The position numbers and the translations under genes are program-made. 64,000 bases of DNA, taken from positions 526,870 to 590,869 of the forward strand of contig JAHLKT010000002.1 in the NCBI GenBank assembly GCA_020444545.1, read 5' to 3'. The notes under the pieces are model-generated. The model searched no databases, had not been told where the DNA came from, and saw only the letters and a program-made list of their open reading frames with translations. Position 1 is the stretch's first letter. Each line of letters begins with the position of its first letter. Below, in pieces: positions 1-8,139 of the stretch. Origin of the DNA: Desulfarculaceae bacterium (GTDB taxonomy: Bacteria > Desulfobacterota > Desulfarculia > Desulfarculales > Desulfarculaceae).

Positions 1-409
1 GGGCCATGAGCTTCCGCTCGCGCTCCAGGCCCACCCGCACCGACTCCCCGGGCTCGGACAGGGGGGGCTTGCGCCGCGTCTCGGAGAAGCGGCGGATGAG
101 CACCTCGTCGTTGGCCTCCAGGAACAACAGCTCCAGGCGGTGGCCGGCGTTGGCCAGGCGCAGATAGGTGTTGGGAAAGCGCTCCACAAAGCCGCGGCCG
201 CGCACGTCCATGCCCAGGGCGGCTTGGAAGGGTGTGTTCAGGGAGCTGAGGGGAAGCTTTACAAAAGCGGGCAGAAGCTCCACCGGCAGGTTGTCCACCG
301 CGTAGTAGCCCAGGTCTTCCAGGGCCTTCAAGGCGGTGGACTTGCCCGATCCCGACAGGCCGGTGATGACCACGAAGCGGGAGGGGCTGGAGTCTGGCTT
401 GGGGCTCAT
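1..409 (-). CDS. rapZ: RapZ-type nucleotide-binding protein (RNase adapter), 5' part only
   Basis: N-terminal 136 residues of a RapZ/YvcJ-family P-loop protein; the gene runs off the left edge. The Walker A motif GLSGSGKST is at residues 17-25. It is followed by the family-typical stretch on the dual GTP/ATP-binding fold (YYAVDNLPVELLP, then LFLEANDEVLIRRFSETRRK). In enterobacteria RapZ links small-RNA turnover to cell-wall precursor supply; in other bacteria the role is less clear. The ATG at 409 lies 27 bp after the ptsN stop, so it is the last visible gene of the lpt-rpoN-hpf-ptsN-rapZ run, a classic gene order. Identity is firm; function in this organism is inferred. Confidence 0.92.
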   Translation of the reverse strand, partial: MSPKPDSSPSRFVVITGLSGSGKSTALKALEDLGYYAVDNLPVELLPAFVKLPLSSLNTPFQAALGMDVRGRGFVERFPNTYLRLANAGHRLELLFLEANDEVLIRRFSETRRKPPLSEPGESVRVGLERERKLMA

Positions 410-436
410 GCCGGCTACGCCGTCTCTGAGGCAGGC

Positions 437-898
437 TTAGAACTCTTCGTCTTGCGCCTCTATGATCTCGTAAATCTCGCGGGCGTCGCCGGCTTCCAGA
501 AGCTCCTGGCGCACCGCGTTGCTTTTGAGCAGGCGGCTTATGCGGGCCAGGGCCTTGAGATGGGTGCCGGCGCTGTTGTCCGGGGCCACCACCAGGAAGA
601 AAAGGTGGGCGGGCTTGCCGTCCAGGGAATCGAAATCCACCCCCGCCCGTGAGCGCCCGAAGGTGAGCATCAGTTCGTTCAGGCCCACCATCTTGCCGTG
701 GGGGATGGCTATGCCGTCGCCGATGCCGGTGGAGCCCAGCTTTTCGCGCTCCACCAACACCTCCATGAGCGCGCCGAGCTCGATCTCCGGGTGCTGGGCC
801 AACAGGGGGCGGCAGAGCTCTTCCATGACCGCGCGTTTGCCGCGGCCGGCCAGGTCGGCCACCACCTGATCAGGGCTGAGTATGTCGGTGAGCTTCAT
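437..898 (-). CDS. ptsN: PTS IIA-like nitrogen-regulatory protein PtsN (EIIA-Ntr)
   Basis: A 153-residue single-domain EIIA of the fructose/mannitol family. The phospho-acceptor histidine is H67 in the motif IGDGIAIPHGKM, and the length matches stand-alone EIIA-Ntr. It acts as a regulatory phosphoprotein, not as part of a sugar transporter: no EIIB/EIIC is encoded nearby. Its position behind rpoN and hpf and before rapZ is the standard location for ptsN. The ATG at 898 follows hpf by 14 bp, so it is very likely cotranscribed. Confidence 0.95.
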   Translation of the reverse strand: MKLTDILSPDQVVADLAGRGKRAVMEELCRPLLAQHPEIELGALMEVLVEREKLGSTGIGDGIAIPHGKMVGLNELMLTFGRSRAGVDFDSLDGKPAHLFFLVVAPDNSAGTHLKALARISRLLKSNAVRQELLEAGDAREIYEIIEAQDEEF

Positions 899-912
899 GG
901 ACCGTTCCTAGG

Positions 913-1455
913 CTACTGCGGCTCGATCAGGCCGAAGTTGCCGTCGGCACGGCGGTAGATGACGTTGAGCGACTCGGTGCGCTCGTTGATGAAGACCAGG
1001 AAGTCGTCTTCGGACAGGTCCAGCTGCATTGCCGCCTCGTCGGCGTTCATGGGCTTGGCCACCAGGCTCTGGCTCATGATCACCCGGGGGGTCTCCTCGG
1101 GCAGGCTCTCGGCCTCCAAGACCTCCACGGTGTAGGGGACCTCGGCGGCTTCGGAGCGGGCGCGGCGGCCCACATTCTTGAGCTTGTCGCGGTAGCGGCG
1201 CACCTGCTTTTCCAGCTTGTCGCAGGCCAGGTCGATGGACGAGAACAGATCGCCGGTGGTTTCCCGGCTGTGGATCTTCAGGCCCGAGGCGATGAGGTTA
1301 ACGTCAGCCTCGTGACGGTGCTTTTCCACGCTCAGGGTTACGCTGGCCTCCAGGGGGCCATCCAGGTACTTTTGTAGCTTGCCGACCTTATCCCTGGCGT
1401 ATTCCTTGACAGCCTCGGAACTTTCCACGTGGCGGAAGGTCACCTGGATTTGCAT
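913..1455 (-). CDS. hpf: Long-form ribosome hibernation promoting factor
   Basis: A 180-residue protein with the N-terminal RaiA/HPF beta-alpha fold (about residues 1-100, MQIQVTFRHVESSEAVKEYA at the start). A short linker leads to a C-terminal dimerisation domain (about 120-178, with MNADEAAMQLDLSEDDFLVF). The two-domain layout is that of long HPF, which makes 100S ribosome dimers by itself during slow growth. It sits between rpoN and ptsN as in many proteobacteria. A ribosome binding site (AAGGAGA) precedes the ATG. Confidence 0.95.
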   Translation of the reverse strand: MQIQVTFRHVESSEAVKEYARDKVGKLQKYLDGPLEASVTLSVEKHRHEADVNLIASGLKIHSRETTGDLFSSIDLACDKLEKQVRRYRDKLKNVGRRARSEAAEVPYTVEVLEAESLPEETPRVIMSQSLVAKPMNADEAAMQLDLSEDDFLVFINERTESLNVIYRRADGNFGLIEPQ

Positions 1456-1533
1456 GCTGCTGTTCTCCTTGGCAATAAAATGGGCACCCGGAAGAATAAT
1501 GAATATGTGGCTTACCCCCCAGCCGGTTGGTTG

Positions 1534-3072
1534 TCAACGCCCTTTTTTGCTCAGGGCGCTGAGGGGTTGCCGCCGGCGGGAGGAGGGCAGAATGCCCAAC
1601 ATCTCTCTATATTTCGCCACTGTCCGGCGGGCAATGTCTATATCTTCTTTTTTAAGCATATCAGCAATGGTCTGATCCGACAGTGGCTTGGCCGGATTCT
1701 CCTCGGAAATAATCTTGCGGATGCGCTCCTTGACCGCCTCCGAGGCCATGGCCTGGCCCTGGAAGCGGTTGATGCCGCTGTTGAAGAAGTACTTGAGCTC
1801 GAACACGCCCTGGGGGGTGTGCACGTACTTGTTGGTGGTCACCCGGCTGATGGTGGACTCGTGCATGCCCACGTCCTCGGCCACGTCTCTGAGCACCAGG
1901 GGCTTCAGATAGGCGATGCCCTTGTCGAAGAACTCTCGCTGGAACTTGACGATGGACTCGGTGACCTTGTAGATGGTGCGCTGCCGCTGGTGGATGGAGC
2001 GGATGAGCCACAGGGCGCTACGGAGCTTGCCCTGCACGTACTCCTTGGCCTCGGCGTCGCCGCCCGCGGCCAGGGCCGCGCGGTAGAAGTTGTTCACCCT
2101 CAGCTTGGGCAGGCCGTCCTCGTTGAGCACGATCACGTACTCCCCGTCCACCTTGTAGATGTAGATGTCCGGGGTAATGTAGTAGGGCTCTTCGTTGCTC
2201 AGCGCCTGGCCCGGCTTGGGCTCCAGGGTCTGGATGGCCTCCAGGGCAGCGGCCACCCGCTCCAGGGGCACCTTGAGCTTCTTGGCAATGACTTGGTAGC
2301 GTCGCCGCTCCAGGTCGCCCAGGTGCTGGTCGATGATGGTCAGGGCCACCTCGTCCTCGGGGTATAGCTCCCGGGCTTGGATGAGCAAGCATTCGCGCAG
2401 GTCGCGGGCGGCCACGCCCAGGGGATCGAAGGTGTGAATGACCTGGAGCACCTCTTCGGTCTGCTCCCGGTCGGCCCCGGCCATTTCGGCCACCTCTTCC
2501 ACCCCCAAGGGCAAATAGCCGTCGGGGTTTAGCGATTCGATGATCATCTCGCCCAGGGCCATCTGCTCTTGGCTCAGGCCGGTGACCGCCAGCTGCTCCA
2601 AGAGGTGGTCGCGCAGGGAAGGGGGCCGCGAGATCATGTTCTCGTAGGCCGGGGCGTCCTTTTCCTCGCGCACGATGCTCTCGTAGCCCGAGCCGCCCGA
2701 GGAATACTCGCCCAGGTAGTTCTCCCAGTCGAAGTCCTCGTTGACGTTGCCGTCCACCTCCACCTCGGGCTCGGCCGCGGTCTCCGCCGCCGCCTCGGCC
2801 GCGATCTCGTCGCCCCCGTGGGCCTCCTCGATGTCGTCCGCGCGCAGGGCCGGGTCGCTTTCAGGCTCGGCCCCCGCGTCCATGGCGATGTCCTGGCTCT
2901 CCTGGGTGGTCTCCTCGCTTATCTCGAGGATGGGGTTCTCCAGCAGCTCCTGGTTGATGGTGTCGGCAAGCTCCAGCCGGTTGAGCTGCAACAGCTTGAT
3001 AGCCTGCTGCAGCTGGGGGGTCATCACCAGCTGCTGGCTTAGCCGAAGGGTTTGTTTGATTTCCAGGGCCAT
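1534..3072 (-). CDS. rpoN: RNA polymerase sigma-54 factor
   Basis: A 512-residue sigma-54. The N-terminal Gln/Leu-rich activator region (LRLSQQLVMTPQLQQAIKLL) is at residues 8-27, then an acidic region II (about 50-115), the core-binding domain, and a HTH (STISRVTTNKYV). The RpoN box ARRTVAKYRE lies near the C-terminus. The frame stays open upstream to 3219, but homologues begin at MALEIKQT, so the ATG at 3072 was chosen. It lies 7 bp after the lptB stop. Sigma-54 needs AAA+ activators to open promoters; none is encoded in this window. Confidence 0.96.
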   Translation of the reverse strand: MALEIKQTLRLSQQLVMTPQLQQAIKLLQLNRLELADTINQELLENPILEISEETTQESQDIAMDAGAEPESDPALRADDIEEAHGGDEIAAEAAAETAAEPEVEVDGNVNEDFDWENYLGEYSSGGSGYESIVREEKDAPAYENMISRPPSLRDHLLEQLAVTGLSQEQMALGEMIIESLNPDGYLPLGVEEVAEMAGADREQTEEVLQVIHTFDPLGVAARDLRECLLIQARELYPEDEVALTIIDQHLGDLERRRYQVIAKKLKVPLERVAAALEAIQTLEPKPGQALSNEEPYYITPDIYIYKVDGEYVIVLNEDGLPKLRVNNFYRAALAAGGDAEAKEYVQGKLRSALWLIRSIHQRQRTIYKVTESIVKFQREFFDKGIAYLKPLVLRDVAEDVGMHESTISRVTTNKYVHTPQGVFELKYFFNSGINRFQGQAMASEAVKERIRKIISEENPAKPLSDQTIADMLKKEDIDIARRTVAKYREMLGILPSSRRRQPLSALSKKGR

Positions 3073-3079
3073 GGTTTGG

Positions 3080-3802
3080 CTACAGCCGGAACTGCTCTCC
3101 CAGGTAGATGCGGCGGGCCACCTCGCTGCAGGCGATGGCGTCCGGTGTGCCTTCTTCCAGCAGGGTGCCTTCGTTGAGGATGTAGGCCCGGTCACAGACG
3201 CCCAGGGTCTCGCGGACATTGTGGTCGCTGATCAGGATGCCGATGCCCCGTTCCTTGAGCTGACGGATGATGTTTTGCAGGTCGGCCACCGCCAAGGGGT
3301 CGATGCCCGCGAAGGGCTCGTCCAGAAGAATGAAGTTGGGCTCGGTGACCAGTAGACGGGTGATCTCCACCCGGCGGCGCTCCCCGCCCGAGAGGCTGTA
3401 GGCCCGGTTGCGCCGGAGATGGCTAACGCCCAGCTCTCCCAGCAGGCGCTCCAGGCGGGCCTCCTCCTCGGCCTCGGAAAGCTCCAGGGTCTCCAGGATG
3501 CCCCGCACGTTTTCTTCCACAGTGAGCTTGCGGAAGATGCTGGGCTCCTGGGGAAGGTAGCTGATGCCCAGGCGGGCACGCTGGTACATGGGCAGGTCGG
3601 TGATGTCCTCCTGGTCCAGGTACACCCGCCCCTCGTCAGGGCGGATCAGGCCGCTGGTCATATAAAAAGAAGTGGTCTTGCCCGCCCCGTTGGGGCCCAA
3701 CAGACCCACGATCTCCTGGTCGCGCACCTCCAGTGATACGCCGTCCACCACGCGGCGGCCGCCGTACACCTTGACCAAGTTTTCCAGACTGAGGCGGGGC
3801 AT
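3080..3802 (-). CDS. lptB: LPS export ABC transporter ATP-binding protein LptB
   Basis: A 240-residue ABC ATPase with Walker [10 protein letters not shown] (about residue 36), signature [11 protein letters not shown] and Walker [14 protein letters not shown]. The last matches LptB's characteristic DEPFAGIDP. LptB powers extraction of lipopolysaccharide from the inner membrane with LptFG and delivers it to the LptC-LptA bridge. It overlaps neither neighbour, but lies 5 bp from lptA and 7 bp from rpoN in the same operon. The LptFG permease genes are not in this window. Confidence 0.96.
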   Translation of the reverse strand: MPRLSLENLVKVYGGRRVVDGVSLEVRDQEIVGLLGPNGAGKTTSFYMTSGLIRPDEGRVYLDQEDITDLPMYQRARLGISYLPQEPSIFRKLTVEENVRGILETLELSEAEEEARLERLLGELGVSHLRRNRAYSLSGGERRRVEITRLLVTEPNFILLDEPFAGIDPLAVADLQNIIRQLKERGIGILISDHNVRETLGVCDRAYILNEGTLLEEGTPDAIACSEVARRIYLGEQFRL

Positions 3803-3807
3803 TTAGG

Positions 3808-4356
3808 CTACTTCTTGTCCTTCAAGCTATTGGGGGTGATGGTCACCGACACGCGCTTGCCCGGCTTGCCGTGCACCACCGCGCGGTCCTGGTCCAGGAA
3901 CACGGTGATTTTTTCGCCGGAGAGCTGGTTCTTGCCGCGCCACACCGTGGCCTTGCCCTCCAGGAGCATCTTGCGGCCGCCGGCCCAGTAGGTGGCCTTG
4001 CGCCCCACGGCGATGCGGTCCTTTTGCACCACCTTCACGTGGCCCGAGGCCACCACCTTGCGCACCTTGCCCCCGCCGTCCATCAGGCCCTCGGCCTTCT
4101 TGGAGGCCTTGGACTCCTTGGCGTTCTGGTCGTAGAACACCGAGAGCTTGTCGCAGGTGATCTTCACGTCGCCCTGCACCGCCTTGACCTTGCCGATGAA
4201 GTCGGCCACCTGGGTCTTGTTGTTCACTTCCAGGCTGTCGGCCACCACATGGATGGGCTGGTCGCTGGAGGCCATGGGCAATTCGGCGGCGCCGGCAAAG
4301 GCGGCCAGGCCCAGCACGAGGGCCGCGGTGACGGCTGCGAACAGGAACCGGGTCAT
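3808..4356 (-). CDS. lptA: Periplasmic LPS transport protein LptA
   Basis: About 182 residues: a signal peptide (MTRFLFAAVTAALVLGLA, cleavage near AGA-AEL) and an OstA/LptA beta-jellyroll. The repeated pattern (IHVVADSLEVNNKTQVADF, then ITCDKLSVFYD) is typical of LptA, which forms the periplasmic bridge for LPS. Two ATGs lie 6 bp apart (4362 and 4356). The GGGGA ribosome binding site is correctly spaced only for 4356. The next gene upstream is lptC, as in the classic lptC-lptA-lptB order. Confidence 0.92.
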   Translation of the reverse strand: MTRFLFAAVTAALVLGLAAFAGAAELPMASSDQPIHVVADSLEVNNKTQVADFIGKVKAVQGDVKITCDKLSVFYDQNAKESKASKKAEGLMDGGGKVRKVVASGHVKVVQKDRIAVGRKATYWAGGRKMLLEGKATVWRGKNQLSGEKITVFLDQDRAVVHGKPGKRVSVTITPNSLKDKK

Positions 4357-4388
4357 AGTCATCTCCCCTCGGAGCAATAAAATGGGCT

Positions 4389-4982
4389 CTAGTCCACCGT
4401 GGCCCCGGGCGGGGGGCCCGAGCCCTGAGGCCGGAAGGTGGAACGAACGTTGCGTTTCAGTTTCACCAGGCTTTTTTCCACCAGCACCCGCATACCCAGG
4501 CCCACTACCTTGTACTGGGCCCCTTCAACCGTGACTTCGGCATCGGTCTCGGCCACCTTGTCCTTGTCGCGATAGGTGATCACCGAGGTGGTGAGCCGGT
4601 CGCCTTGGCTGGTGTGGCCGTCCACGTGGCCCTTCAGGGTGACGGTCTGGGTCTTCTGGTTATAGACGCCCTCGTCGCCCTTGAGATATATGGGGCCGCC
4701 CTTGTCGCGGTAGAACTCGATGGCCACCTGGTCCAAAAATACCTTGCCGGTGTTCTCCTCGTAGCGGGCCCGGTCGGCCTTGAGGCTCCACTTGCGCACC
4801 CCGTTCTCCACGTGGGTGTAGTTGAGCCCTCGCAGGCGGGGGCGGCCGTCGCTGTCGGTGGGCGCCTTGTCGCCGGCCTTGAGGGCCGGCAGCTTGGCCG
4901 GTTGGTGCAGCATGGCCGCGGCCATGGCTCCGGCCACGATGGCCGCCAGCACGGCCAGGATTATCCACCGCAGACGCTTCAA
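4389..4982 (-). CDS. lptC: LPS export system protein LptC
   Basis: A 197-residue bitopic inner-membrane protein. One N-terminal membrane segment (about residues 5-25, WIILAVLAAIVAGAMAAAML) leads to a periplasmic OstA-like beta-jellyroll with YEENTGKVFLDQVAIEFY and GDEGVYNQKTQTVTL patterns. LptC links LptBFG to LptA. The start is a TTG preceded by AGGA at good spacing. It is the first gene of the run; the upstream region (4983-5293) should hold the operon promoter. Confidence 0.9.
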   Translation of the reverse strand: MKRLRWIILAVLAAIVAGAMAAAMLHQPAKLPALKAGDKAPTDSDGRPRLRGLNYTHVENGVRKWSLKADRARYEENTGKVFLDQVAIEFYRDKGGPIYLKGDEGVYNQKTQTVTLKGHVDGHTSQGDRLTTSVITYRDKDKVAETDAEVTVEGAQYKVVGLGMRVLVEKSLVKLKRNVRSTFRPQGSGPPPGATVD

Positions 4983-5293
4983 GCTATATCCTCGCTGTCC
5001 GGCCGGCCGGGCGGTTTCCCGGCACGGGCCCTTGGCCTATGCCCCCGGCACGGCTTGCCGTTCCCAGCCGGGAGTCCGCGCCCCAAGTATATATAGGCGG
5101 CATGGGAGGGTAAAGGCAAAATTCTTGCATACAGGGATAAAACCTGGGCCAAATGCTCAGGAATCGGAATTATCATCACTTGAGTTCACATTTCCATTAC
5201 AGTTTGTTTACAATAAGTGCAGCAAGACCGTCCCTCTGGTCATAAATAGCCGCCAGCCCCACTCCATCCCCCACCAGGATTCGGAGGATTTTT
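4983..5293. other. Divergent intergenic region with no gene
   Basis: This 311-bp gap separates the leftward lpt-rpoN run from the rightward gene at 5294. The half near lptC is GC-rich. The part from about 5100 to 5250 is clearly more AT-rich than its surroundings (TATATATAGG, TTTGTTTACAATAAG), as expected for divergent promoters. No clean -35/-10 pair stands out on either strand. A 66-codon minus-strand reading frame here overlaps the lptC start and lacks protein-like character. Confidence 0.6.
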
Positions 5294-6238
5294 TTGTCCC
5301 AGGATCGGCCATGTCCCAAATGCGGCAGCAAAGAGGTCCGGCGCGTACACCGCAAGAATAACCAGGAGCGCTTCATCAGCCTCTTCGGGATATATCCTTA
5401 CACCTGCCGGGGTTGCCGCCACCACTTCTACCGTCACCGCCGTGGTTCAGCCTTCCTGCTCCTGGTCGCGGCGGTGTGGCTGGTGTCGGCCGTGCTGGTG
5501 GGCGGGGCGCTGTGGTCGCTCTTGGGCCCAGATACGCCGGCCAAGGCCGTCACCCTGGAGCGGGCGGCCCCTCGGGCTCCGGCCGAACCCTCGAGCACGC
5601 AGGTGCGGGCCAGTCTGCAAGAGCTGCGCCTGGCCGTGGCCGCCCTCAGCCAGGAGAAAGCCGCCCTGCAACAGTCCCTGGCCCAGGTGAGCCGCCAGTT
5701 GGCCGCCCCGGCCCCGGCCGTCCCGGAGCCGCGCCTGGCCCAATTGGAGGCCGCCAACCTCCGGCTGCGCCGAGACCTGGAAACCCAGCGCCGCCAGCTG
5801 GCCGAGCTGAGGGCCCAAAAGGCGGACATGCAGAAGCTCGCGGCCGCCAAGGCCCCACAGCCCCTTCCCCAGGCTGCCGCCGCCCCGGCCCCAACCCCGG
5901 GCCTGCTGGCCACGGTCAGCTTCGGGCCGGGACGCACCCAGCTGAGCGGCCAGGCTCTCGCCGCCTTGCAAAAGGCCGCCGGCACGGCCAAGGGCTCCCC
6001 GTCCGCCGAGATATGGGTGGAGGGACGGGCCGACGCCACCCCTCTGGGGGCGGCCACGGCCAAGCTCTACTATGACAATGCGGGGGTGGCCCTGGCCCGG
6101 GCGCTCAGCGTGTTCCGGGCCCTGCGCGATCTGGGCGTGGACCCGGAGAGGATGCAGGTGCGCGCCTCCGGCGCTCCGGCCAAAGAGCCGGACGCCGGAC
6201 GCACCGTCACGGTCTGGATGGTGAAAAGTCCGGGCTAG
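5294..6238 (+). CDS. Zinc-ribbon / transmembrane / coiled-coil / OmpA-like protein of unknown function
   Basis: A 314-residue protein with an unusual domain order. A cytoplasmic zinc ribbon (CPKCG at about 7-11 and CRGC at about 38-41) is followed by one membrane segment (about 53-75). Then come an Ala/Gln-rich coiled coil (about 95-185), a Pro/Ala linker, and a C-terminal OmpA-like domain (about 205-311). The OmpA-like domain has a GRADATP motif where GHTD is usual, and the peptidoglycan-contacting Asp and Arg are present (YDNAGVALARA, GRTVTV). The start is TTG, 5 bp after a GGAGGA site. Its stop shares the tetranucleotide CTAG with the convergent hisD stop. I do not know a named family with this architecture; a tether from cytoplasm to peptidoglycan is inferred. 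Confidence 0.8.
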   Translation: MSQDRPCPKCGSKEVRRVHRKNNQERFISLFGIYPYTCRGCRHHFYRHRRGSAFLLLVAAVWLVSAVLVGGALWSLLGPDTPAKAVTLERAAPRAPAEPSSTQVRASLQELRLAVAALSQEKAALQQSLAQVSRQLAAPAPAVPEPRLAQLEAANLRLRRDLETQRRQLAELRAQKADMQKLAAAKAPQPLPQAAAAPAPTPGLLATVSFGPGRTQLSGQALAALQKAAGTAKGSPSAEIWVEGRADATPLGAATAKLYYDNAGVALARALSVFRALRDLGVDPERMQVRASGAPAKEPDAGRTVTVWMVKSPG

Positions 6239-7533
6239 TCCAGCAGCCCAAGCCTCTTCTTGATGCACATGGCGTGAATGGGCAGGCCCTCGGCCTCGGC
6301 CAGGGTTATCACCGTCTCGCCCAAGGCGCTCAAGCCTTCCTTGGTCAAGTACTGGTAGGTGGGCTTCTTGATGAAGTCGTCCACCGACAACCCGCTGAAG
6401 CTCAGGGCCGCCTGGCCGGTGGGCAGCACGTGGTTGGTGCCACTGGCGTAGTCGCCCACCGGAACCGGGGCCCAGGGGCCCATGAAGATGCTGCCCGCAT
6501 GGCGGATCTTCTGCAGGGTCAGGAAGGGATCGGCGGTGATCACCTCCAGGTGCTCGGCTGCGTACTGGTTGGTGAACTCCAGGGCGGCTTCCATGTCCTC
6601 GGCCACCAACACCGCGCAGTAGCGCAGGGCCTGGTCCATGATCTCCTGGCGGGGCATGCTGGGGTAGAGCCGGGCCATCTCGTCGCACACCGCCTGGGCC
6701 AGCTCCGCGTCGTCGGTGACCATCACCGCGGCCGCGTCCGGGTCGTGCTCCACCTGAGACAGGAAGTCCAGGGCCAAAAAGTCGGCCCGCGCGGTCTTGT
6801 CGGCCAGGATCAGGGCCTCGGAAGGACCGGCCGGGGAATCGATGTCCACCTGGCCGTAGACCAGCATCTTGGCGGCGGTCACGTACTTGTTGCCCGGCCC
6901 CACGATCTTGGCCACCTTGGGAATGGTCTGGGTGCCGTAGGCCAGGGCGCCCACCGCCCAAGGACCGCCCAGCTTGTAGACCTCGGCCACCCCGGCGATG
7001 TCGCAGGCCACCAGGGTGTAGGGGTTGGCGGTCAGGCCTTCGTCGGGCGGGGTGCACACGGCCACCCGCTTAACCCCGGCCACCACGGCGGGCAAGATGG
7101 TCATCAGCACGCTGGAAGGGTAGGCCGCCCGCCGGCCGGGCACGTAGCACCCCGCCGAGTCCAGGGGGGTGTTCTTGCGCCCGGCAATGATGCCCGGGGT
7201 CACTTCCATCTGCCACTGGGGGCGATCCAGCTGGGCGGTGTGGAACTTCTGGATGTTGGCCGCGGCGATCTTCAGATGCTCCACCACCTTGGGGTCCACC
7301 ACCTTGTAAGCCGCCTCGGTCTCCTCGGGGGTGATCAGGAAGTCACCCGCCTCCAGGTCGTCCTTGAGCTTCAGGTAGTGCTCCACATTCACCGCGTCGC
7401 CGCGAGTGCGGATATCGTCCAGGATCTCCTTGGTGGAGCCGTATATGTCCGAAACGTCCTGCATGGAACGAACCAGGATGTTCTTCAGGCGCTCGGGACT
7501 GAGGTCTGCCAGTTTTTCGGGCTTTAACTGCAT
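6235..7533 (-). CDS. hisD: Histidinol dehydrogenase
   Basis: A 432-residue histidinol dehydrogenase, the last enzyme of histidine synthesis (histidinol to histidine, 2 NAD+). Visible family features are GNKYVTAAK, IDSPAGPSE, the zinc-ligand stretch SQVEHDP, VGDYASGTNH and EGLPIHAM. The open frame begins at 7605, but homologues and length support the ATG at 7533. No other his gene is nearby, so it is separated from the rest of the pathway. Its 3' end overlaps the convergent OmpA-like gene by 3 bp. Confidence 0.95.
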   Translation of the reverse strand: MQLKPEKLADLSPERLKNILVRSMQDVSDIYGSTKEILDDIRTRGDAVNVEHYLKLKDDLEAGDFLITPEETEAAYKVVDPKVVEHLKIAAANIQKFHTAQLDRPQWQMEVTPGIIAGRKNTPLDSAGCYVPGRRAAYPSSVLMTILPAVVAGVKRVAVCTPPDEGLTANPYTLVACDIAGVAEVYKLGGPWAVGALAYGTQTIPKVAKIVGPGNKYVTAAKMLVYGQVDIDSPAGPSEALILADKTARADFLALDFLSQVEHDPDAAAVMVTDDAELAQAVCDEMARLYPSMPRQEIMDQALRYCAVLVAEDMEAALEFTNQYAAEHLEVITADPFLTLQKIRHAGSIFMGPWAPVPVGDYASGTNHVLPTGQAALSFSGLSVDDFIKKPTYQYLTKEGLSALGETVITLAEAEGLPIHAMCIKKRLGLLD

Positions 7534-7617
7534 GGCCTTAAACTCTCTTGTAATTGCAAGTCTTCGGGGAAATGAGAAAATACCAGCAAGGCCCTGCTTT
7601 GGCAAGGCCCGGGCGGG

Positions 7618-8139
7618 CTAGGCGGCGGCCAGGTGGTCCTTGATGGCGTGGGCGGTGGAAACGTAGCCCAGCTCGTCCCAGGGCAGCTCCCCGGGCGCAA
7701 ACACCTTGATCTCTAGCGCCTCGCGTCCGGCCACCACCTCGCCTCCCACTGGCCGGGCGGCGTATACCACCAGCACCCAGGGGTTGCCCTCGTAGGAATA
7801 GACCCCCACCAGGCGGGTCAGCTCCACCTCCAGGCCGGTCTCCTCGGCCACCTCGCGCACCCCGGCAGCGGTGACCACCTCTCCCCGGTCCACGTGGCCG
7901 CCGGGGAGGATCCATTTGCCGTGGGCCTGGTCGCGCTGGGCCCGGCGCAAGAGCAAGATGCCCTCGCCGTTTTCCACGATCACCGCCACGGCCACCTTGG
8001 GGTCCTCGTAAACCGGCGCGTCGCAGCCGGTGCAGTAGAAGGGCGCGCCGCCAGGGTTAAGGCCGCCGGCCACGGCCAGCTTGCCGCCGCAGAGCGCGCA
8101 GAATCGGGGGGTGAAGACCGGGGTCAAGGCTAATCGCAC
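7618..8139 (-). CDS. Nudix hydrolase with N-terminal zinc ribbon
   Basis: A 173-residue protein. A four-Cys zinc ribbon (CALCGG at about 13 and CTGC at about 36) is followed by a Nudix fold. The Nudix box, at about residues 83-105, matches GX5EX7REUXEEXGU perfectly (G-HVDRG-E, then REVAEETGL). It hydrolyses some nucleoside diphosphate linked to X; the substrate cannot be read from sequence. The SQPWPFPxS signature of NADH pyrophosphatases is absent. The GTG start overlaps the end of the upstream response-regulator gene by 10 bp, suggesting translational coupling at the tail of the chemosensory cluster, though functional linkage is unproven. Confidence 0.85.
   Translation of the reverse strand: MRLALTPVFTPRFCALCGGKLAVAGGLNPGGAPFYCTGCDAPVYEDPKVAVAVIVENGEGILLLRRAQRDQAHGKWILPGGHVDRGEVVTAAGVREVAEETGLEVELTRLVGVYSYEGNPWVLVVYAARPVGGEVVAGREALEIKVFAPGELPWDELGYVSTAHAIKDHLAAA

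Noticed and set aside
4979-5179. 66-codon minus-strand ORF upstream of lptC
   Set aside because: It overlaps the lptC start, becomes Arg/Pro/Gly-rich, and has no family resemblance; the area is more likely promoter.
5447-7057. 536-codon minus-strand ORF overlapping hisD and the OmpA-like gene
   Set aside because: Arg/Gly/Pro-rich shadow frame; both real genes read in other frames with clear family motifs.
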